From Helicobacter sp. (GTDB taxonomy: Bacteria > Campylobacterota > Campylobacteria > Campylobacterales > Helicobacteraceae): 64,000 nt of DNA. The notes beneath the pieces were generated by a model. It saw only the letters and a program-made list of their open reading frames with translations. It searched no databases and was not told the origin of the DNA. Of this stretch, positions 46,464-55,885 are shown in pieces. Location of the stretch: positions 89,263 to 153,262 of the forward strand of contig NZ_JAAVGY010000040.1 in assembly GCF_014799995.1 (NCBI RefSeq), written 5' to 3'. Position numbers and translations under genes: made by a program. Every line of letters begins with the position of its first letter. Positions within the stretch are counted from its first letter, which is position 1.

Positions 46464-47516
46464 ATGAATTTGGTTAAAACAATTCGTCCTTTTTTCGCCA
46501 CCGTGATTGCTGGTATTGAGCTAGACCACAAGCTATGTAGCGTGGCGGTGAATTTTTATCGCAGAGGACATCTCCTACAAACACAGACGAAAGAATTTAA
46601 AACAAATCCGGGCGAGTTGCCCATTCAAGCTGTGCGTCATATTAAAAAAATCCGAGCCAAAAATCCTTTTACCTATGTTTCAACCTTTTCTTGCTCTATC
46701 ACGCAAGGAGTGATTAATTCCGACAAAGAAAGTGAATTTCAAAAGCACGGCGTGGATTGTAATGAGGTAGTGTATAAACGTTTTGATAATAATTGGTCTG
46801 TTTATGTTCCCAATGAGGGAATCGCAGAGACAAAAAAACGTTTTTTAAAGCTTGGTGCGGATTTTGTCATTTCTCCTTTTATGGTGCTTTATCGTTTGGC
46901 AAAAGATACCTTTCAAGATTCTTGCAAACTCTATGTGCTTTTCCAACGTTCCAATATGACTTTGATTGTTACCAAACAAGATGCGGGTGTGCTATTTGGC
47001 GGTTATTATGTGCTAGAAAGTGAGATTGATTTGGGATTGTCCGTTGTTAAACATTCCCTAAGCGAAGATGAAGATGATATACGAAAGACGGATATTGAAT
47101 CGGATTTGCAAAGTGAGTTAAGCGATATTGATAATGTTGTGGATTTGGAGAGTGAGAGTAGCAATGATGATGAATTGATTAAGGTTTTGAAAAATGATGA
47201 AGGAGAAGACGAATCCCATGAAAATATTGAGAACCCCGAACAAGGAGATGATTTAGATGATTTTTCACGGATTAATACAGCGGCAAAATTTATCCAATCC
47301 GCCCTTAGTGAGTTTTATAGCAACGAGCTTTACAATAGTGAGTTTATTAATGAAATTGTGATTTTTAACCCGCACGATATTGCGCAAGAGACACTCCAGC
47401 AAATCCAGCAAATCACAATGCTAGAAGTGCAAGTGCTCCCCTGTGATATTGCCAAAGAGTTGGCAATTTTGGGCTATGAATCCTATAAGTTTTTTGAATC
47501 AAAAGGGCAAGTATGA
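46464..47516 (+). CDS. PilM-like component of a competence / type II secretion-like system
   Basis: A 350-residue cytoplasmic protein. The N terminus (VIAGIELDHKLCSVAVNFYRRGHLL) resembles the first actin-like strand of PilM/FtsA-fold proteins. It carries an acidic, low-complexity insert at about residues 208-270 (SEDEDDIRKTD...). Two small bitopic proteins follow with 4-base overlaps, as PilN and PilO do in type IV pilus and transformation operons (the Cts system in Campylobacter). The family call rests on order and topology rather than identity. Confidence 0.55.
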   Translation: MNLVKTIRPFFATVIAGIELDHKLCSVAVNFYRRGHLLQTQTKEFKTNPGELPIQAVRHIKKIRAKNPFTYVSTFSCSITQGVINSDKESEFQKHGVDCNEVVYKRFDNNWSVYVPNEGIAETKKRFLKLGADFVISPFMVLYRLAKDTFQDSCKLYVLFQRSNMTLIVTKQDAGVLFGGYYVLESEIDLGLSVVKHSLSEDEDDIRKTDIESDLQSELSDIDNVVDLESESSNDDELIKVLKNDEGEDESHENIENPEQGDDLDDFSRINTAAKFIQSALSEFYSNELYNSEFINEIVIFNPHDIAQETLQQIQQITMLEVQVLPCDIAKELAILGYESYKFFESKGQV

Positions 47517-48031
47517 ATTATAGTTTCACGCAACCGGGCAAAAAAACAATTCTCAAGAAAGTTTCGCGCATTTGGTGGGGCTATATTTTCCTAACACTTT
47601 TTATCTTTGGTGGTTTTGTCGCAATGCTAAAAGTGCAAGGATACTTTATGCAGCAGAATGAAAAAGCCGCCGTAGAAATGCAACAACAGATGTTAAAACA
47701 GATTAAAGAATATCAAGAGATAATGATTATAGAAGAAGAAAAAGTGCAATTTGAAGCCTATATCGCAAGCCAAAATAAAATGCTAAAAGAAAGTGTGGAA
47801 AACCTCTTTGATTTAATTCCCGAGCAAATCACATTAAACAAAATACAAATGGAGCAATACCAACTCACACTCTATGGCACAACTCCTTCTAAACAAATTT
47901 ATACTTTCTTGCTTGAAGTTCCCTTGCGGTCAATTTTCAATCAAAGTCGCGCAGATTTTTATATGCTGCCCAATGGCTGGTATAATTTTGTCTCTATTAG
48001 CAAATTAAATCAAGAGGAAGCACAGCCATGA
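47513..48031 (+). CDS. PilN-like bitopic membrane protein
   Basis: A 172-residue protein with a short basic cytoplasmic start and one membrane helix (about 25-43, YIFLTLFIFGGFVAML). A periplasmic coiled coil rich in Gln and Glu follows, then a small alpha/beta domain (ITLNKIQMEQYQLTLYGTTPSKQIYTFL). This is the PilN/GspL ferredoxin-like layout. It overlaps both neighbours by four bases. Confidence 0.55.
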   Translation: MNYSFTQPGKKTILKKVSRIWWGYIFLTLFIFGGFVAMLKVQGYFMQQNEKAAVEMQQQMLKQIKEYQEIMIIEEEKVQFEAYIASQNKMLKESVENLFDLIPEQITLNKIQMEQYQLTLYGTTPSKQIYTFLLEVPLRSIFNQSRADFYMLPNGWYNFVSISKLNQEEAQP

Positions 48032-48561
48032 GAGCATTTTTTGCGCAGATTGATTGGATTCGCAATACTTTCTTTTTTGTTTTTTATTTTTTTATGGTGA
48101 TTATTGTTTTTTTAGCAGTAGTCAAACCGCAATTAGATATTTTTCGCAATACGAATGCCCAATATCGTAAAGAACTTTATGTGCAAAGTCAAATAGAATC
48201 CCAACGCGATGCAGAAATGCAAAAACTTATCAATTATCAAAATCAAAATGCGCATACGCTTAGAAATTTTGAGCATCAAATTACACAAAGGGAAATTGAA
48301 GAGAAGTTAAGGATTATTTTTGAAAATGCTGGTGTGGTTGCAGATGGCGCGCCTATCTTAGAGGAAAAATATTTTAAACAACGTTTTATTATCAGTGGTC
48401 GCTTGCAAAACATTAATAAACTTAAAGAAGCATTGGGTATGACACAATCTCTGCCCGGTATCGTGCGTTTTAATTTTCCGATTCACATTGAAAGAGAGGG
48501 TGCAGAGTTGGTTTTTTCTTTCCGATTGGACGCTTATTTCTTAAATCTTAACACGCATTAA
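48028..48561 (+). CDS. PilO-like bitopic membrane protein
   Basis: A 177-residue protein with one N-terminal membrane helix (FFVFYFFMVIIVFLAVV), a coiled coil and a C-terminal beta/alpha domain ending in FSFRLDAYFLNL. Size, topology and position fit PilO/GspM, which forms the periplasmic alignment complex with PilN. It ends one base before the convergent nucT gene ends. With its two partners it may help DNA uptake. Confidence 0.55.
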   Translation: MRAFFAQIDWIRNTFFFVFYFFMVIIVFLAVVKPQLDIFRNTNAQYRKELYVQSQIESQRDAEMQKLINYQNQNAHTLRNFEHQITQREIEEKLRIIFENAGVVADGAPILEEKYFKQRFIISGRLQNINKLKEALGMTQSLPGIVRFNFPIHIEREGAELVFSFRLDAYFLNLNTH

Positions 48562-49086
48562 TTAATATTTTTCACATTCTAAAAACATTGCTTCAAAAGC
48601 ATTTTTTGCCTTAGCAATAGAATCTTTATCTTGTGTGATTAAAAGAGTTTCGTAGTTGGTTTCAAAGGCACTTTTAGACCAATTGGCTGAACCTAGAATC
48701 AGAGAATTTTCATCACTAATTGCCATTTTCATATGCATTAATCCATAGAATTTATTGTTATAAGAACGTTTGCCCTCTAGCAAACATGTTTCTATATTTT
48801 TGAGTTTTGCTAGATAGCCAATTGTAGATTTGTTAGGGTCTTGGTTGCTCTTTTTATCATAAATGATTCGGACTTTAATGCCTTTTTTTGCGGTGTCGCG
48901 GATTGCCTTGCTAATTTCACGATTTGTAAAGCTATAAATGGCGACATCTAATGTTTTTTGTGTGTTTTCAATCGTGGAAATGAGAGTTTGGAGTGCTGCT
49001 TCTTGCTCTTGGGGCATAAAATATAGCTTATCTGCCCATACAAAATTTGCAAAAACACTAAGAGTTACTAAAACTTTTTTAAACAT
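48562..49086 (-). CDS. nucT: Exported phospholipase-D-family nuclease
   Basis: A 174-residue protein with a signal peptide (KKVLVTLSVFANFVWA) and a single HKD motif HMKMAISDENSLILGSANWS; two chains are needed for an active site. It matches the short PLD nucleases (Nuc/NucT). H. pylori NucT is surface-linked and helps use external DNA. The neighbour pair (poly-E protein, then gmk) has the same order as in H. pylori. Proximity to the PilMNO-like genes fits a DNA-uptake theme. Confidence 0.87.
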   Translation of the reverse strand: MFKKVLVTLSVFANFVWADKLYFMPQEQEAALQTLISTIENTQKTLDVAIYSFTNREISKAIRDTAKKGIKVRIIYDKKSNQDPNKSTIGYLAKLKNIETCLLEGKRSYNNKFYGLMHMKMAISDENSLILGSANWSKSAFETNYETLLITQDKDSIAKAKNAFEAMFLECEKY

Positions 49087-49174
49087 TAAGACTTCCTTGC
49101 AAAATTAAGATACAAATTGTTAAAATTTTAGCAATTCTTTGTTTAAAAACTAGACAAAGCAAAAGGAAGCGTCT

Positions 49175-50929
49175 ATGAAACTATACCTTGTCAGTAAAAA
49201 TCCTATGATTAGCAAACTTGTGGCACTAAGCGTATCTAAGCTTGGCATAGAAATGGAAGAGTCTCAAGCAATTAATTTAAATAAAGGTGCAGAAATTGTA
49301 TTAATAGATGACGAATGTTTTGACCAAGAATTGTTTGATTCTTACAAGACAGAAAATTCTGAAACAAAATTTGGTTTATTTTATGCCAAATCCACAGAAC
49401 GTTTGGAGGGCTTTGATGAATATATCCAAAAGCCATTTTTGCCAACAGACCTCGTAAAAACCCTAAGTAAAATTTCTGGAATCACACCGGTAGATAGTCA
49501 GCAGATACATAAAGATGATGATGAGGAATTGGATCTTGGGGGGGTGGAATCTTTGGATAATTTAGAGGACGAGTTAGACCTTTCAGGCTTTGATGATTTG
49601 CAATTAGATGATGAGGAGTCTTCAATGGAATCTGGTTCAGGTGAGGAGCAATTAGATTTCGGCGCAGAGGAGGGTATAGAAGAGGCGGTAGAAAATCCTG
49701 ACGCTCCATTAGACTTTGGTGCAGAAGAGGGGATAGAGGAGGCTGCAACAGAATCGGGCGAGGAGCAATTAGATTTCGGCGCAGAGGATTTAGAGGAAGA
49801 ATCCCAAGACTTGAATGTATTGGATAAGGGTGATGTGGAAGAGATTAAGGATTTGCTCTCTAGTGAGGAGGAATCCCCCAAGCAAGACGATGCGTTATTG
49901 GATTTAGATAAAGAATTAGATATGGGTAGCGATTCAAGTGCAAGTGAGGATTTAGACTTCGGCGATTTACAAGATGGGCTTGGTGGCATTGAAGCATTAG
50001 GAGAAGAGACGGAATCTCAAGATGAAGATGTGCAGCTAGAGGGTTTAGATTCTGAAGGCATTACGGGAAATAGTGCGGATTTTACAGAGAGTGGCGGAGA
50101 AGATGACTTTGCATTTGACGATTTGGATACAAAAGAACCAGCAGAAGACTTGGAAGCCACAGATTTAACCCAAGCAACTCCAGAGGAAGCAGAATCTGAT
50201 ATGGGGTTGGATAATCTAACGAGTGAAATGGATTCGGAAAACACGCAAGATTTAGGAGATTTGAATGTGGATTCTTTGGATTCTACGTCTTCAGATGATA
50301 ACGCATTGGGAGGGATTGGAGAAGTCGCAAATGAATTAGGCGATTCTGACTTTGGCGCATTGGATTTGCCTAGTGAAGACTTGGAGGCGACAGAGGAAGC
50401 AGAAACAACGAGCGAGGATTTGGAATCTTTAGGAGATTTGGGCGAGATGGCGGATTCTAGCGATTTGGGCTTGGAGACTTCAGAAGAAGTTGCGCTTGAC
50501 ACAGGAGAAACAGAATCTCAAGAGATAGCGGAGGAGACATTAAGCGAAGCGGAATCCGAAGAGAGTTTGGAGATTCCAGAAAGTCTAGGCGAGGATTTAG
50601 ATTTAACTCCACAAGATGATATGAATGCGGAGGAAGTAGAATCTTTGCCCGAAGCAAGTGCGTTAGATTCTAGCCTAGATGAGTTTGATAGTTTGAGTGA
50701 GGAGGGAATGAGTGAGGCACTAGGAGAGCCAATTACCAAAGCTCCCAATCCCGCACCAATTGTGCCAAGCACTGAAGCAGTAGCAGATTCTACATTGCCA
50801 AGCAATATTCAAGCAAATTCGTTAGAATCCCTCATTGGCGCATTGCAGGCTTTACAATCCCAAAACCTCAAAGATTTACTTAGTGGTGCAACCATTAGCA
50901 TTAATATCCAATTTCCTAAAAAAGATTAG
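49175..50929 (+). CDS. Poly-E-rich protein with receiver-like N-terminal domain
   Basis: A 584-residue, extremely acidic protein. Residues 1-105 look like a degenerate response-regulator receiver: VSKNPMISKLVALSVSK, the acidic pocket VLIDDE and the C-terminal YIQKPFLPTDLVKTL lysine motif. The middle 400 residues are low-complexity Glu/Asp/Leu/Ser with a local repeat (LDFGAEEGIEEA, three near copies at 49650-49800). The end LESLIGALQALQSQNLKDLL is hydrophobic and looks conserved. It corresponds by position to H. pylori HP0322 (poly E-rich). The function is unknown. Confidence 0.75.
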   Translation: MKLYLVSKNPMISKLVALSVSKLGIEMEESQAINLNKGAEIVLIDDECFDQELFDSYKTENSETKFGLFYAKSTERLEGFDEYIQKPFLPTDLVKTLSKISGITPVDSQQIHKDDDEELDLGGVESLDNLEDELDLSGFDDLQLDDEESSMESGSGEEQLDFGAEEGIEEAVENPDAPLDFGAEEGIEEAATESGEEQLDFGAEDLEEESQDLNVLDKGDVEEIKDLLSSEEESPKQDDALLDLDKELDMGSDSSASEDLDFGDLQDGLGGIEALGEETESQDEDVQLEGLDSEGITGNSADFTESGGEDDFAFDDLDTKEPAEDLEATDLTQATPEEAESDMGLDNLTSEMDSENTQDLGDLNVDSLDSTSSDDNALGGIGEVANELGDSDFGALDLPSEDLEATEEAETTSEDLESLGDLGEMADSSDLGLETSEEVALDTGETESQEIAEETLSEAESEESLEIPESLGEDLDLTPQDDMNAEEVESLPEASALDSSLDEFDSLSEEGMSEALGEPITKAPNPAPIVPSTEAVADSTLPSNIQANSLESLIGALQALQSQNLKDLLSGATISINIQFPKKD

Positions 50930-50934
50930 AATCT

Positions 50935-51549
50935 ATGAAGCACAAAGGAGCGATTCTAATCCTCTCTGGTCCTAGTGGCGCAGGCAAAAGCTCATTATAT
51001 AAAGTCTTGGCTAAAGAGTTTCCAAACCACTATTTCTCCATTTCCTCTACGACACGTCCAAAGCGAGAAAGTGAGATAGAGGGAGTGCATTACCATTTTA
51101 TTGACAAACAAGCCTTTGAAAATGGAATCCAAAAGGGAGAATTTTTAGAATGGGCAGAGGTGCATGGGAATTATTATGGCACTTCCAAGCAGCAAGTTTT
51201 GCAAGCATTAGAGGAAGATAAGCTTGTGATTTTTGATATTGATGTGCAAGGGCAGGCGAATCTTAAGCAATCTTTTCCTTATCATACGACAAGTGTTTTT
51301 ATCACAACACCCAACAAAAGCGTCTTAAAAGAACGTTTAAAGGGACGCGGAAGCGAGAGTGCAGAAGTGATTCAAAGACGTTTAGAAAACGCACGCGATG
51401 AGGTAAAAAATCTGCCCAATTTTGATTATTTGATTATTAATGAGGATTTAGAGGATTCCGCGCAAAAGTTGATTTGTATCGTCCGAAGTGCTTTTTGTAA
51501 GGCAAGTTTATACCAAATCCAACCTTTTTTGCAAAATTGGGAAAAATAA
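50935..51549 (+). CDS. gmk: Guanylate kinase
   Basis: A 204-residue kinase converting GMP to GDP. The P-loop GPSGAGKSSLYKVL, the GMP-binding STTRPKRESEIEGVHYHFI and EFLEWAEVHGNYYGTS, and the lid RLKGRGSESAEVIQRRL are all present. It starts 5 bases after the poly-E gene. It supplies the next step of guanine nucleotide synthesis after guaB, which lies elsewhere in this window. Confidence 0.96.
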   Translation: MKHKGAILILSGPSGAGKSSLYKVLAKEFPNHYFSISSTTRPKRESEIEGVHYHFIDKQAFENGIQKGEFLEWAEVHGNYYGTSKQQVLQALEEDKLVIFDIDVQGQANLKQSFPYHTTSVFITTPNKSVLKERLKGRGSESAEVIQRRLENARDEVKNLPNFDYLIINEDLEDSAQKLICIVRSAFCKASLYQIQPFLQNWEK

Positions 51550-51622
51550 AATTTCTCGCAAATTTTTAAGTCATAAAACGCTAGAATTATGAAATTTTAA
51601 CCCAAAATTCAAGAAGGATTCT

Positions 51623-54600
51623 ATGCCAAAGCGAAATGACATTCAAACCATTCTATTAATCGGTTCAGGACCAATTATCATAGGGCAAGCGTGCGAATTT
51701 GACTACTCTGGCACGCAAGCCGCGAAAACACTCAAAGAATTAGGCTATAAAGTCGTATTGATTAATTCCAATCCCGCTACAATTATGACTGACCCGGAGT
51801 TTGCCGATAGAACTTATATTGAGCCTATCACAGAAGAGGTTGTTGCAGATATTATCCAAAAGGAAAAAGTAGATGCGATTTTGCCTACAATGGGTGGGCA
51901 AACAGCACTAAATATCGCAATGAGTATGTTTGAAAAGGGTATGCTAGAGGGCGTGCAATTTCTTGGGGCGAATCCCGAAGCCATTAAAAAGGGAGAGGAT
52001 AGACAGGCTTTCAAGGAAGCAATGCTAAAAATCGGTATGGACTTGCCAAAATCCCGCTATGCTTACACATTAGAAGAAGCACTAGAAGCGGCGAAAGAAA
52101 TCGGATTCCCTCTCATTATCCGTGCAAGCTATACACTAGCGGGTGGAGGAAGCGGCGTAGCCTATAATATTGATGAGTTTAAAAGCCTAGCGCAAAATGG
52201 TTTGGAGATTAGCCCAATTGGCGAAATTCTGGTTGAAGAATCCCTGCTTGGTTGGAAAGAATTTGAAATGGAGGTGATTCGGGATAGGGCGGATAATTGC
52301 ATTATTGTTTGCAGTATTGAAAACCTAGACCCAATGGGTGTGCATACCGGAGATTCTATCACGATTGCCCCCGCACTGACGCTAACAGACAAAGAATACC
52401 AACGAATGCGTGATGCTTCTTTCGCTATTTTGCGTGAAATCGGCGTAGATACCGGCGGAAGCAATGTGCAATTTGCCATTAATCCTGACACGGGTAGAAT
52501 GACGGTGATTGAAATGAATCCACGTGTTTCGCGTTCCTCTGCCCTTGCGTCTAAAGCGACAGGGTATCCGATTGCCAAAGTCGCTACTTTGCTTGCCGTA
52601 GGCTTTACTTTAGATGAGATTAAAAACGACATTACCGGCACTCCAGCAAGCTTTGAACCAAGTATTGATTATATTGTAACCAAGATTCCACGTTTCACTT
52701 TTGAAAAATTCCCCCAAGCAGATTCTACATTAACAACTTCTATGAAGTCTATCGGCGAGGTAATGGCGATTGGCGCAACCTTCAAAGAATCTTTGCAAAA
52801 AGCCCTCAATAGTTTAGAAACAGGAATCTTTGGCTTTACACCCATTAGTAATGACTTGAGTGTGATTCAATATGAAGTGCGCCGTCCCAATGCAGAAAGG
52901 TTGCTTTATATCGCCGATGCGTTTCGCTGTGGAGCGAGTGTAGAGGAAGTGCAAAAATGGTGCAGGATTGATTCTTATTTCTTGAATCAAATTGCAGAAA
53001 TCATCGCATTAGAGCAACAAATTTCTTTTGAGAAGTTAAACGATGCACAGTTTTTGCGAGAAGTAAAAATTTGTGGGTTTAGTGATAAAATGCTTGCCTT
53101 TTTAGTCAATCAAAGCGAATCGCTAGAATTGCGCGAAGAAGACATTTATGCTTTGCGTCAAAAAGCCAATATTGCCTTACAATACAATGAAGTGGATACT
53201 TGTGCGGCGGAATTTTCTACAAAAACCGCTTATTTATACTCCACAACTCCATTAGATGACGCACAAAACCAAGAGATTCCGCAAACCAATAAGAAAAAGG
53301 TGCTTATCATCGGTGGCGGACCTAATCGTATCGGGCAGGGGATTGAGTTTGATTATGCTTGTGTGCATGCGAGTTTTGCATTGCGTGATATGGGTTATAC
53401 AAGCATTATGTATAATTGCAATCCAGAAACCGTGAGTACTGATTATGATACCAGTGATGTCTTGTATTTTGAACCCATTACCTTTGAACACGTGCGCAGT
53501 GTGATTGAGAGAGAAAAGCCCGATGGGGTTATCGTGCATTTTGGCGGACAGACTCCTTTAAAACTCGCAAAGAAGCTAACAAAAATTGGCGCAAAGATTA
53601 TCGGAACGAGCGCAAAAACCATTGACATTGCCGAAGACCGCAAGAAATTTTCAAAGTTTGTAGAAGAAAATGGGCTCATTCAGCCCAAAAATGGCACAGC
53701 CTATACTAAAGAAGAAGCCATTAACATTGCTCAAGATATAGGATTCCCTGTGCTTGTGCGTCCAAGTTATGTGCTAGGTGGGCGTGCAATGCGGATTGTT
53801 TATAATATGAATGAATTGCAAGACTATATGAGCGAAGCCGTCAGCGTCAGCGAAGATTGTCCTGTGTTAATTGATAAATTTTTGAATAATGCCATTGAAT
53901 TAGATGTAGATATTATTTGCGATGGCAAGGAAGTTTATATTGCGGGTATTATGCAGCACATTGAGGAAGCGGGAATCCATAGTGGCGATTCGGCTTGCTC
54001 TTTGCCTTCAATTAGTTTATCAGAGGAAAGAATCAGAGAAGTAGAGGAAACCACTGCAAAGATTGCTAGAAATTTGGGTGTCGTGGGGTTGATGAATACG
54101 CAATATGCGATTTTTGAAAATAGGCTTTATTTGATTGAAGTCAATCCTCGCGCAAGTCGCACCGTGCCATTTGTAAGCAAGGCTACCGGGATTCCGCTTG
54201 CCAAAGTCGCAACAGAAGTGATGATAAATGGCGATTTGAAATCTGCCTTAGCACATTATGATAAATTTCAAAAAACAGAATACAAAAATGGCTTGTATAA
54301 ACCAAAGGAATCTAAGCATATTGCAGTCAAAGAATCTGTGTTTCCGTTTAACAAACTAAGTGGGGCAGTGATGGTGTTAGGACCAGAAATGCGCTCGACA
54401 GGGGAAGTTATGGGGATTAGTGAGAGTTTTGGGCTAAGTTTTGCCAAAAGTCAGTTGGCTTGCAAAAACTCACTTCCAACCAATGGAAAAGTTTTTATTT
54501 CACTTCGTAGCGTGGATAAATCACAAGCGGTTTCACTTGCGCAGGATTTGCAACATTTTGACTTTCATCTTTGTGCGACAAAAGGCACAGCGGAAGTCTT

Positions 54601-54883
54601 GCAAAAGGCTGGAATCTCTTGCGAGGAAGCATTAAAGATTAGCGAAGGGCGTCCTAATATTGGCGATATGCTCGCAAATGGAGAAATTGCTTTGGCAATT
54701 AATACGAGTGATGAGGCTTCTAGCAAAGACGATACAGATAAGATTCGCACGCAAGTTTTGCGCAATAATGTGCCTTACTTTACCACCATTGAGGCTGCAC
54801 GCGTGGCAGTCTGTGCGATTAGTGAGTTAAAGTCTCAAAGCCCCAATACTGCTAAAGCGATTCAGGATTATCTTAACCAATGA
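51623..54883 (+). CDS. carB: Carbamoyl-phosphate synthase large subunit
   Basis: A 1086-residue protein with two ATP-grasp halves, each opening with a Rossmann-like pre-ATP-grasp segment (ILLIGSGPIIIGQACEFDYSG and VLIIGGGPNRIGQGIEFDY). Catalytic loops such as IIRASYTLAGGGSG and VLVRPSYVLGGRAM and the metal ligands EMNPRVSRSS and EVNPRASRT follow. The MGS-like regulatory domain is at the end. It makes carbamoyl phosphate for arginine and pyrimidines. The Sua5-like gene overlaps its stop (ATGA). carA is not in view. Confidence 0.97.
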   Translation: MPKRNDIQTILLIGSGPIIIGQACEFDYSGTQAAKTLKELGYKVVLINSNPATIMTDPEFADRTYIEPITEEVVADIIQKEKVDAILPTMGGQTALNIAMSMFEKGMLEGVQFLGANPEAIKKGEDRQAFKEAMLKIGMDLPKSRYAYTLEEALEAAKEIGFPLIIRASYTLAGGGSGVAYNIDEFKSLAQNGLEISPIGEILVEESLLGWKEFEMEVIRDRADNCIIVCSIENLDPMGVHTGDSITIAPALTLTDKEYQRMRDASFAILREIGVDTGGSNVQFAINPDTGRMTVIEMNPRVSRSSALASKATGYPIAKVATLLAVGFTLDEIKNDITGTPASFEPSIDYIVTKIPRFTFEKFPQADSTLTTSMKSIGEVMAIGATFKESLQKALNSLETGIFGFTPISNDLSVIQYEVRRPNAERLLYIADAFRCGASVEEVQKWCRIDSYFLNQIAEIIALEQQISFEKLNDAQFLREVKICGFSDKMLAFLVNQSESLELREEDIYALRQKANIALQYNEVDTCAAEFSTKTAYLYSTTPLDDAQNQEIPQTNKKKVLIIGGGPNRIGQGIEFDYACVHASFALRDMGYTSIMYNCNPETVSTDYDTSDVLYFEPITFEHVRSVIEREKPDGVIVHFGGQTPLKLAKKLTKIGAKIIGTSAKTIDIAEDRKKFSKFVEENGLIQPKNGTAYTKEEAINIAQDIGFPVLVRPSYVLGGRAMRIVYNMNELQDYMSEAVSVSEDCPVLIDKFLNNAIELDVDIICDGKEVYIAGIMQHIEEAGIHSGDSACSLPSISLSEERIREVEETTAKIARNLGVVGLMNTQYAIFENRLYLIEVNPRASRTVPFVSKATGIPLAKVATEVMINGDLKSALAHYDKFQKTEYKNGLYKPKESKHIAVKESVFPFNKLSGAVMVLGPEMRSTGEVMGISESFGLSFAKSQLACKNSLPTNGKVFISLRSVDKSQAVSLAQDLQHFDFHLCATKGTAEVLQKAGISCEEALKISEGRPNIGDMLANGEIALAINTSDEASSKDDTDKIRTQVLRNNVPYFTTIEAARVAVCAISELKSQSPNTAKAIQDYLNQ

Positions 54884-55425
54884 CCACAGAATCGCTAGCA
54901 AAGCAATCTTATAAGGTTGGCTTTTGGGGAAGTAGCGAGAATGCGCCAATTTTTTTGGCTCAAAGTGATACGACTGCAGGGTTTTTGTGCTCTAGTGCTA
55001 CAAAACTCAATGCGATTAAAGGACGTTTGGAATCTCAAAACGCACTTTTGACATTGGATTCTTTTAAGAAGCTTAAAAGCCTTGTGCGCCCTCCCAATCA
55101 ATACAAAAACAAGATTCGCAAGAGTGCGCGAAAGACTTTTGTGTATAGAGGGAGACACGCTTTAATGTCAAAGGATAGTTTCCATACAATGCTTGCGATT
55201 CGTGTGATTAAGCCTGATAGATTCCGAAGAATCTCTCACGCGGATTTTTTGCAATTCTTTCCCTTTTTGTATTCTAGCTCTGCAAATGCGCATAAGAAAG
55301 GCTTTGCATTGGGCTTTGCGCTCCAAAATGCAAATGTGATTATCCTAGATGAGCGGGGTTTAAAAGAATCCAATCCCTCCAAAATCTATAAAGTCTCAAA
55401 TCATCATCTCAAGTGTATAAGGTAA
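54880..55425 (+). CDS. Sua5/YrdC/YciO-family-like protein
   Basis: A 181-residue protein whose start has a reduced form of the YrdC ATP- and threonine-binding core: FLAQSDTTAGFLC and ATKLNAIKGR correspond to the TDTVYGLGC and IKGRP motifs. Full-length Sua5/TsaC makes threonylcarbamoyl-AMP for tRNA t6A. This copy is short and divergent, so it may be a paralogue with another role. It is coupled to carB by a 4-base overlap, which implies co-transcription. Confidence 0.7.
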   Translation: MTTESLAKQSYKVGFWGSSENAPIFLAQSDTTAGFLCSSATKLNAIKGRLESQNALLTLDSFKKLKSLVRPPNQYKNKIRKSARKTFVYRGRHALMSKDSFHTMLAIRVIKPDRFRRISHADFLQFFPFLYSSSANAHKKGFALGFALQNANVIILDERGLKESNPSKIYKVSNHHLKCIR

Positions 55426-55429
55426 ATCT

Positions 55430-55885
55430 ATGAAATTCGTCTCCTCTATTATCGTAAGCTTTCTGTTGGTTTTTCTGCTGTTCGCTATTTTTTGGGCGAC
55501 AATTTTTAGCGGATATATTCAATATTATGGCATTGCAGTATTTTTCAATCCGTTCTTTTTGAATGTTTTTAACCCCATTGCGTTTGTTATCCTTGTCGCT
55601 ATTTTTGGGATTGGTTTTGCGATTCCCTTTATTGACAAGGTTTTTAAGATTCTTTTTGTCGCACTCTTGGGAGGAACGCTTTTGTTGTTTATCCCAAGTC
55701 TTGGACGCGCAGCAGGGGAGATTTTTTTGTCAAAAGACTATACTTTGAGCATTCAAGGGGCAATGCAAACGATTCATAGTCTGTATGAGGATTCGCGTTA
55801 TATTGTTTATTTGAGTGAGGATTCGGAAGATTTTGAGACACGCAAGCGGAATCTCGTTTATTATGAGAAGCCTAACTTAGAATAA
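55430..55885 (+). CDS. Inner-membrane protein of unknown function
   Basis: A 151-residue protein with three hydrophobic helices (about 6-30, 45-67 and 70-90), then a polar tail of about 55 residues ending in RNLVYYEKPNLE. It starts 4 bases after the Sua5-like gene, continuing the carB transcript. Its 3' end overlaps that of the convergent metA gene by 14 bases. I recognise no family and no catalytic motif. Confidence 0.65.
   Translation: MKFVSSIIVSFLLVFLLFAIFWATIFSGYIQYYGIAVFFNPFFLNVFNPIAFVILVAIFGIGFAIPFIDKVFKILFVALLGGTLLLFIPSLGRAAGEIFLSKDYTLSIQGAMQTIHSLYEDSRYIVYLSEDSEDFETRKRNLVYYEKPNLE

Noticed and set aside
49482..50805. Serine-rich antisense frames opposite the poly-E gene
   Set aside because: They are the complement of Glu/Asp codon runs and mirror its repeats; no start signals.
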